A stretch of 64,000 nt of DNA from Daphnia carinata (Eukaryota; Arthropoda; Branchiopoda; Diplostraca; Daphniidae): assembly GCF_022539665.2 (NCBI RefSeq), contig NC_081332.1:6228303-6292302 (forward strand). Reading direction: 5' to 3'. A program made the position numbers and the translations under genes. This document shows, piece after piece, positions 61,133 through 64,000 of the stretch (position 1 is the stretch's first letter; every line of letters starts with the position of its first letter). The notes under the pieces were generated by a model. The model was not told where the DNA came from and searched no databases. It was given only the letters and a program-made list of their open reading frames with translations.

Positions 61133-62513
61133 ATGGGTGAAGCTAACAAAGTAAGCCCGATCAAAAATTTTTTCGCCGGTGGATTTGGCGGTGTATGTAC
61201 CATATTTGTGGGCCACCCGTTTGATACATTAAAGGTAACTCCTGCAAATTATTTTTGAAAATAAAACAGGTGTAAACATATACATGCTCTAGGTTCGTCT
61301 TCAAACGATGCCAATTGTACCAGGACAGGCCCCACTCTACAGGGGAACATGGGATTGCTTAACGAAAACAATAAAACACGAAGGGATAAGAGGCCTTTAC
61401 AAAGGTAAATGAATAAGCCATGATTACTACTTGCCTAATAGTCATAGTCTTGTGAAAGGTATTTCAAATACTATATAAAAAAATACATAATTAGGTATGG
61501 CTGCCCCTATTACTGGTGTTGCACCTATTTTTGCTATAAGTTTTCTTGGCTTTGGTATTGGGAAAAAGCTTCAACAAAGTCATCCTAATGAAAAACTGAC
61601 ATTGCTACAACTCTTCAATGCAGGAGCCTTTTCTGCTATTGGCACAACCATGTAAGATTAGCTTTTGTTAAAGTTTGAACAGATCATACTTACTTTTTTT
61701 AATGTTAAAGCATTATGGCTCCTGGTGAAAGAATTAAATGTTTACTTCAGGTAATAGTGAAGAATTGCTGGTAATGAATCAGATACTAACAAAGCTTTCT
61801 CTACCATCTCATTGGTTTAGGTACAACAAGCAAGTACTGGCCCAGCAAAGTATGCAGGGCCAATCGACTGTATTCGACAGTTATATAAACAAGGAGGTAT
61901 TCGCAGCATCTATCGTGGGACAGGAGCGACTTTGCTCAGAGGTAAGTGTAGGATATATTCCTAAACAGAATCTTCGTAAAGATCTACTAATTGCATTGTG
62001 TTAAAAATAGACGTGCCAGCCAGTGGAATCTATTTCATGACATACGAATGGCTCCAGAATACACTTGCACCCGAAAACTCGGAGGGCAAATTAAGCCCTC
62101 TTCGGACAATGTTTGCTGGAGGTATGGCAGGAATCGCAAATTGGATTATTGCTATTCCACCGGATGTGTTGAAGAGTAGATTACAAACAGGTAAATAAAT
62201 GTCACTTATCCTTCAGAAAAGTTTAAAGCGCTACCTTCTTTTTTTCAAAAAATAAAGCGCCCGAAGGAACTTACCCCAATGGAGTACGAGATGTGTTCAA
62301 AGTGTTAATGCGTGAAGAAGGAGTTCGGGCACTTTATAAAGGAGCTGTTCCCGTTTTTCTTCGGTAAGCGGAAACTGCAGAAAGCAATTTATTGTCGAAT
62401 ATCTACATGTACTTTTACCTTTTATCCACAGAGCCTTCCCTGCCAATGCCGTATGCTTCCTAGGTTTCGAAATGGCTCTCAAGTTTTTGAACTGGCTAGC
62501 GCCGTCCCTCTGA
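61133..62513 (+). CDS. SLC25A20: Mitochondrial carnitine/acylcarnitine carrier (8 exons)
   Basis: Exons: 61133-61234, 61293-61404, 61495-61651, 61711-61750, 61821-61941, 62011-62190, 62258-62363, 62432-62513. The phases agree and give 299 residues, the usual length (human about 301). Three mitochondrial-carrier repeats carry the motifs HPFDTLK (28-34), the carrier-specific [12 protein letters not shown] (125-136) and [10 protein letters not shown] (227-236). R177-D178 in [12 protein letters not shown] and R273 in RAFPAN correspond to substrate-contact residues known in mammalian carriers (R178, D179, R275). The protein exchanges acylcarnitines for carnitine across the inner mitochondrial membrane, feeding fatty-acid oxidation; Drosophila colt is the likely ortholog. 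The ATG chosen directly precedes the conserved N-terminus; the in-frame sequence upstream lacks similarity and is taken as 5' UTR. Confidence 0.95.
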
Positions 62514-62766
62514 TTGAGGTGTGAAACTGTTTACAGTAGATATTATCAAGAAACATGCACACTCCAGCTTTTCAAAATATATAATAGTTTTTGGTAATGT
62601 TCTGGTTTATTCTTTGGTCTTGTGCATGAACTCACGCAAAGAGTTACTTGATTGTACACAAGTTAAGAATTTTGAATAAGCTTGCTTGCAAATAGGTTTA
62701 TGCAAATAAAGTTGGGAATTCTCTTATTGAATTCTTTTGTTCCTCCTCCAAAAAAAGCTCATGGAT
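62514..62766. other. Convergent 3' ends of SLC25A20 and ARPC4
   Basis: These 253 bp hold both 3' UTRs. AATAAA at 62705-62710 (plus) is a plausible polyadenylation signal for SLC25A20, about 190 bp after its stop. It lies 57 bp before the ARPC4 stop, so the two transcripts' ends may overlap. Confidence 0.5.
62705..62710 (+). terminator. SLC25A20: Candidate polyadenylation signal of SLC25A20
   Basis: AATAAA in a TA-rich context, followed within 35 bp by a T/C-rich stretch. No other canonical hexamer is seen between it and the stop codon. Confidence 0.45.
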
Positions 62767-63644
62767 TTAAAACTAAAGAAACAATAAAATTAAGTAACAG
62801 TAAGGAAGACAAAAAGAGTTTAACATACCCGCTTCAAAAATTCTTCAGCACATACACGGGCCCGTGCGTTTACGGCCAATTTCATTTCACTGATTTCTTT
62901 GTCTATCTCTTCCATAAAGTGAATGACAAAGTCAACTAATTTATGCTTGTACATAGCTTCAGTGTGGAAATTTGTTATCAGAAAACTAATGTCATACCCC
63001 TAAACGCATAGCAATCAATGAATATGAAACATCACTAAAACTAATACTGGAAGTACTTCACCTCCACAGGCTTCCGCCTTAAAACAATAAAATTTTCTGC
63101 TCTCATCATCATGAACCTCATAAATTTGTGGCAGAGAATTTTTTCAATTTCATCAGCTTGTTTGATGGAAATACTGATTCGAACTGAATTGATGGAGGCT
63201 TCAATCAAGACTTTTTCCTTCTCGTTTCGTGATATGACTACTGGGTTAAGTAACAGTTCCTTGCTTGTGCTATGAAAATAGAATAGTATGATGGTTAATG
63301 TTTTAAAGAAACCTTGAATATCATCTTACCGAACTTCCACTTCTGGTTTGTTGTGTCTTTCAACTACTTGAGATGAGAAGTTTTCGAGACACATGGCAGC
63401 TTCCAGAGTGCTCCGAACAGCTGACAAATAAGGCCTCAAAGTTGCAGACTACATAGAAAAATTCAAAACTGATCAAGCTAGTTTAACAAAGGTGATGGTT
63501 AAAGCATAGCAATAACTAATCATGATAATGTGGATAAAGTGGTAGTCACATTTATTAGTTTTGGATACAATTTAACTGAGAGCTGTCTTCAATTTAATTG
63601 AGGGATATGGTTTCTACACCACCAATAAACAGCAAACCCACCAT
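62767..63644 (-). CDS. ARPC4: Actin-related protein 2/3 complex subunit 4 (5 exons)
   Basis: Exons on minus: 63642-63644, 63330-63448, 63062-63269, 62829-62999, 62767-62772. The model gives 168 residues, exactly the usual ARPC4 length. It opens [14 protein letters not shown] and continues through [58 protein letters not shown] and [18 protein letters not shown] to FLKRF, nearly identical to animal orthologs. ARPC4 is a core scaffold of the Arp2/3 complex, which nucleates branched actin filaments in the cytoplasm. Two tiny exons are inferred: the first contributes only the ATG (donor GTGGGT), and the last only Phe plus stop (acceptor TTTAG). Without the last splice the protein would end KRVC instead of KRF. 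The first exon is the least certain part. Confidence 0.95.
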
Positions 63645-64000
63645 TTTTGTAGTCTGAAATTGTTAAAAATTCTAAGAAACCAGGGCAACGATAAAGCCGG
63701 GCCTTATTATTCAAATCCTCTGCTGGTTTTGATTGTATAGGGTGTGCCAGAGCTGTCACAAATCACAATTTTTGTTTTAGATAACATAAGCAGTCAAAGA
63801 ATTCGGTAAGGAACAAGCAATTTCGCAAGATGTCTCCAGAGTGCGCTAGGGATCCATTTTTCAAAACGTGAATGGAATGGTCGTAAATTATATGGCAATC
63901 CGTTTTGCAAAAAAATCAAATAAAATAACTTAAGGATAAAAATAGAAATTTTTCCGGAATCTATATGGCAATCCGTTTTACATAAAAAAAAAAAAATTGT
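63645..64000. other. ARPC4 upstream region with two MITE-type ends
   Basis: This includes the ARPC4 5' UTR and promoter. The motif TATGGCAATCCGTTTT(A/G)C occurs twice in the same orientation, at about 63892 and 63964, 72 bp apart. It is related to the element ends at 48100 and 53283, so a transposon insertion probably begins here and continues past the window edge. Confidence 0.5.

Noticed and set aside
1-64000. CRISPR arrays, operons or bacterial mobile elements
   Set aside because: Spliced genes throughout and no regular repeat-spacer pattern; this is eukaryotic nuclear DNA.

Overview
This is a nuclear DNA window from a eukaryote, most likely an arthropod and plausibly a cladoceran crustacean such as Daphnia. 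The species is inferred from gene content, from 50-100 bp introns in the housekeeping genes and from protein similarity recalled from memory; no search was run. Gene models were built by hand from open frames, GT/AG sites and intron phase. No transcript evidence was available.

Layout. (1) 1-11,359: non-coding DNA full of long homopolymers and microsatellites. (2) 11,411-38,068, plus strand: one 11-exon gene for a DOMON plus copper type II monooxygenase of the DBH/MOXD1 family. It has an 18.6 kb first intron of the same low-complexity kind, and its probable 3' UTR follows to about 39.2 kb. (3) 39.2-48.1 kb: no convincing gene. (4) 48.1-53.3 kb: a repeat nest. It holds a 166 bp MITE-like element, a 351 bp fold-back element, and a 3.5 kb inverted repeat with arms of about 1.5 kb around a 0.53 kb spacer carrying three tRNA-like sequences. 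A small four-exon coiled-coil gene (minus strand) runs into the right arm. (5) 55.7-63.7 kb: a compact housekeeping cluster of ARL6IP6 (+), RBM5/RBM10 (-), SLC25A20 (+) and ARPC4 (-). All four can be followed to full or nearly full length with consistent intron phases.

The housekeeping genes alternate in direction. ARL6IP6 and RBM5 converge. RBM5 and SLC25A20 diverge from a 664 bp shared promoter region containing a TATCGATA (DRE-type) octamer. SLC25A20 and ARPC4 converge. They share no pathway: membrane protein, splicing regulator, mitochondrial acylcarnitine import, and actin nucleation.

The observations most worth checking are: (a) the methionine that should bind the catalytic copper in the MOXD1-like enzyme is replaced by threonine; (b) the long inverted repeat with gene fragments could be a hairpin-RNA (endo-siRNA) locus; (c) sequence texture changes sharply near 48 kb, from homopolymer-saturated to ordinary.
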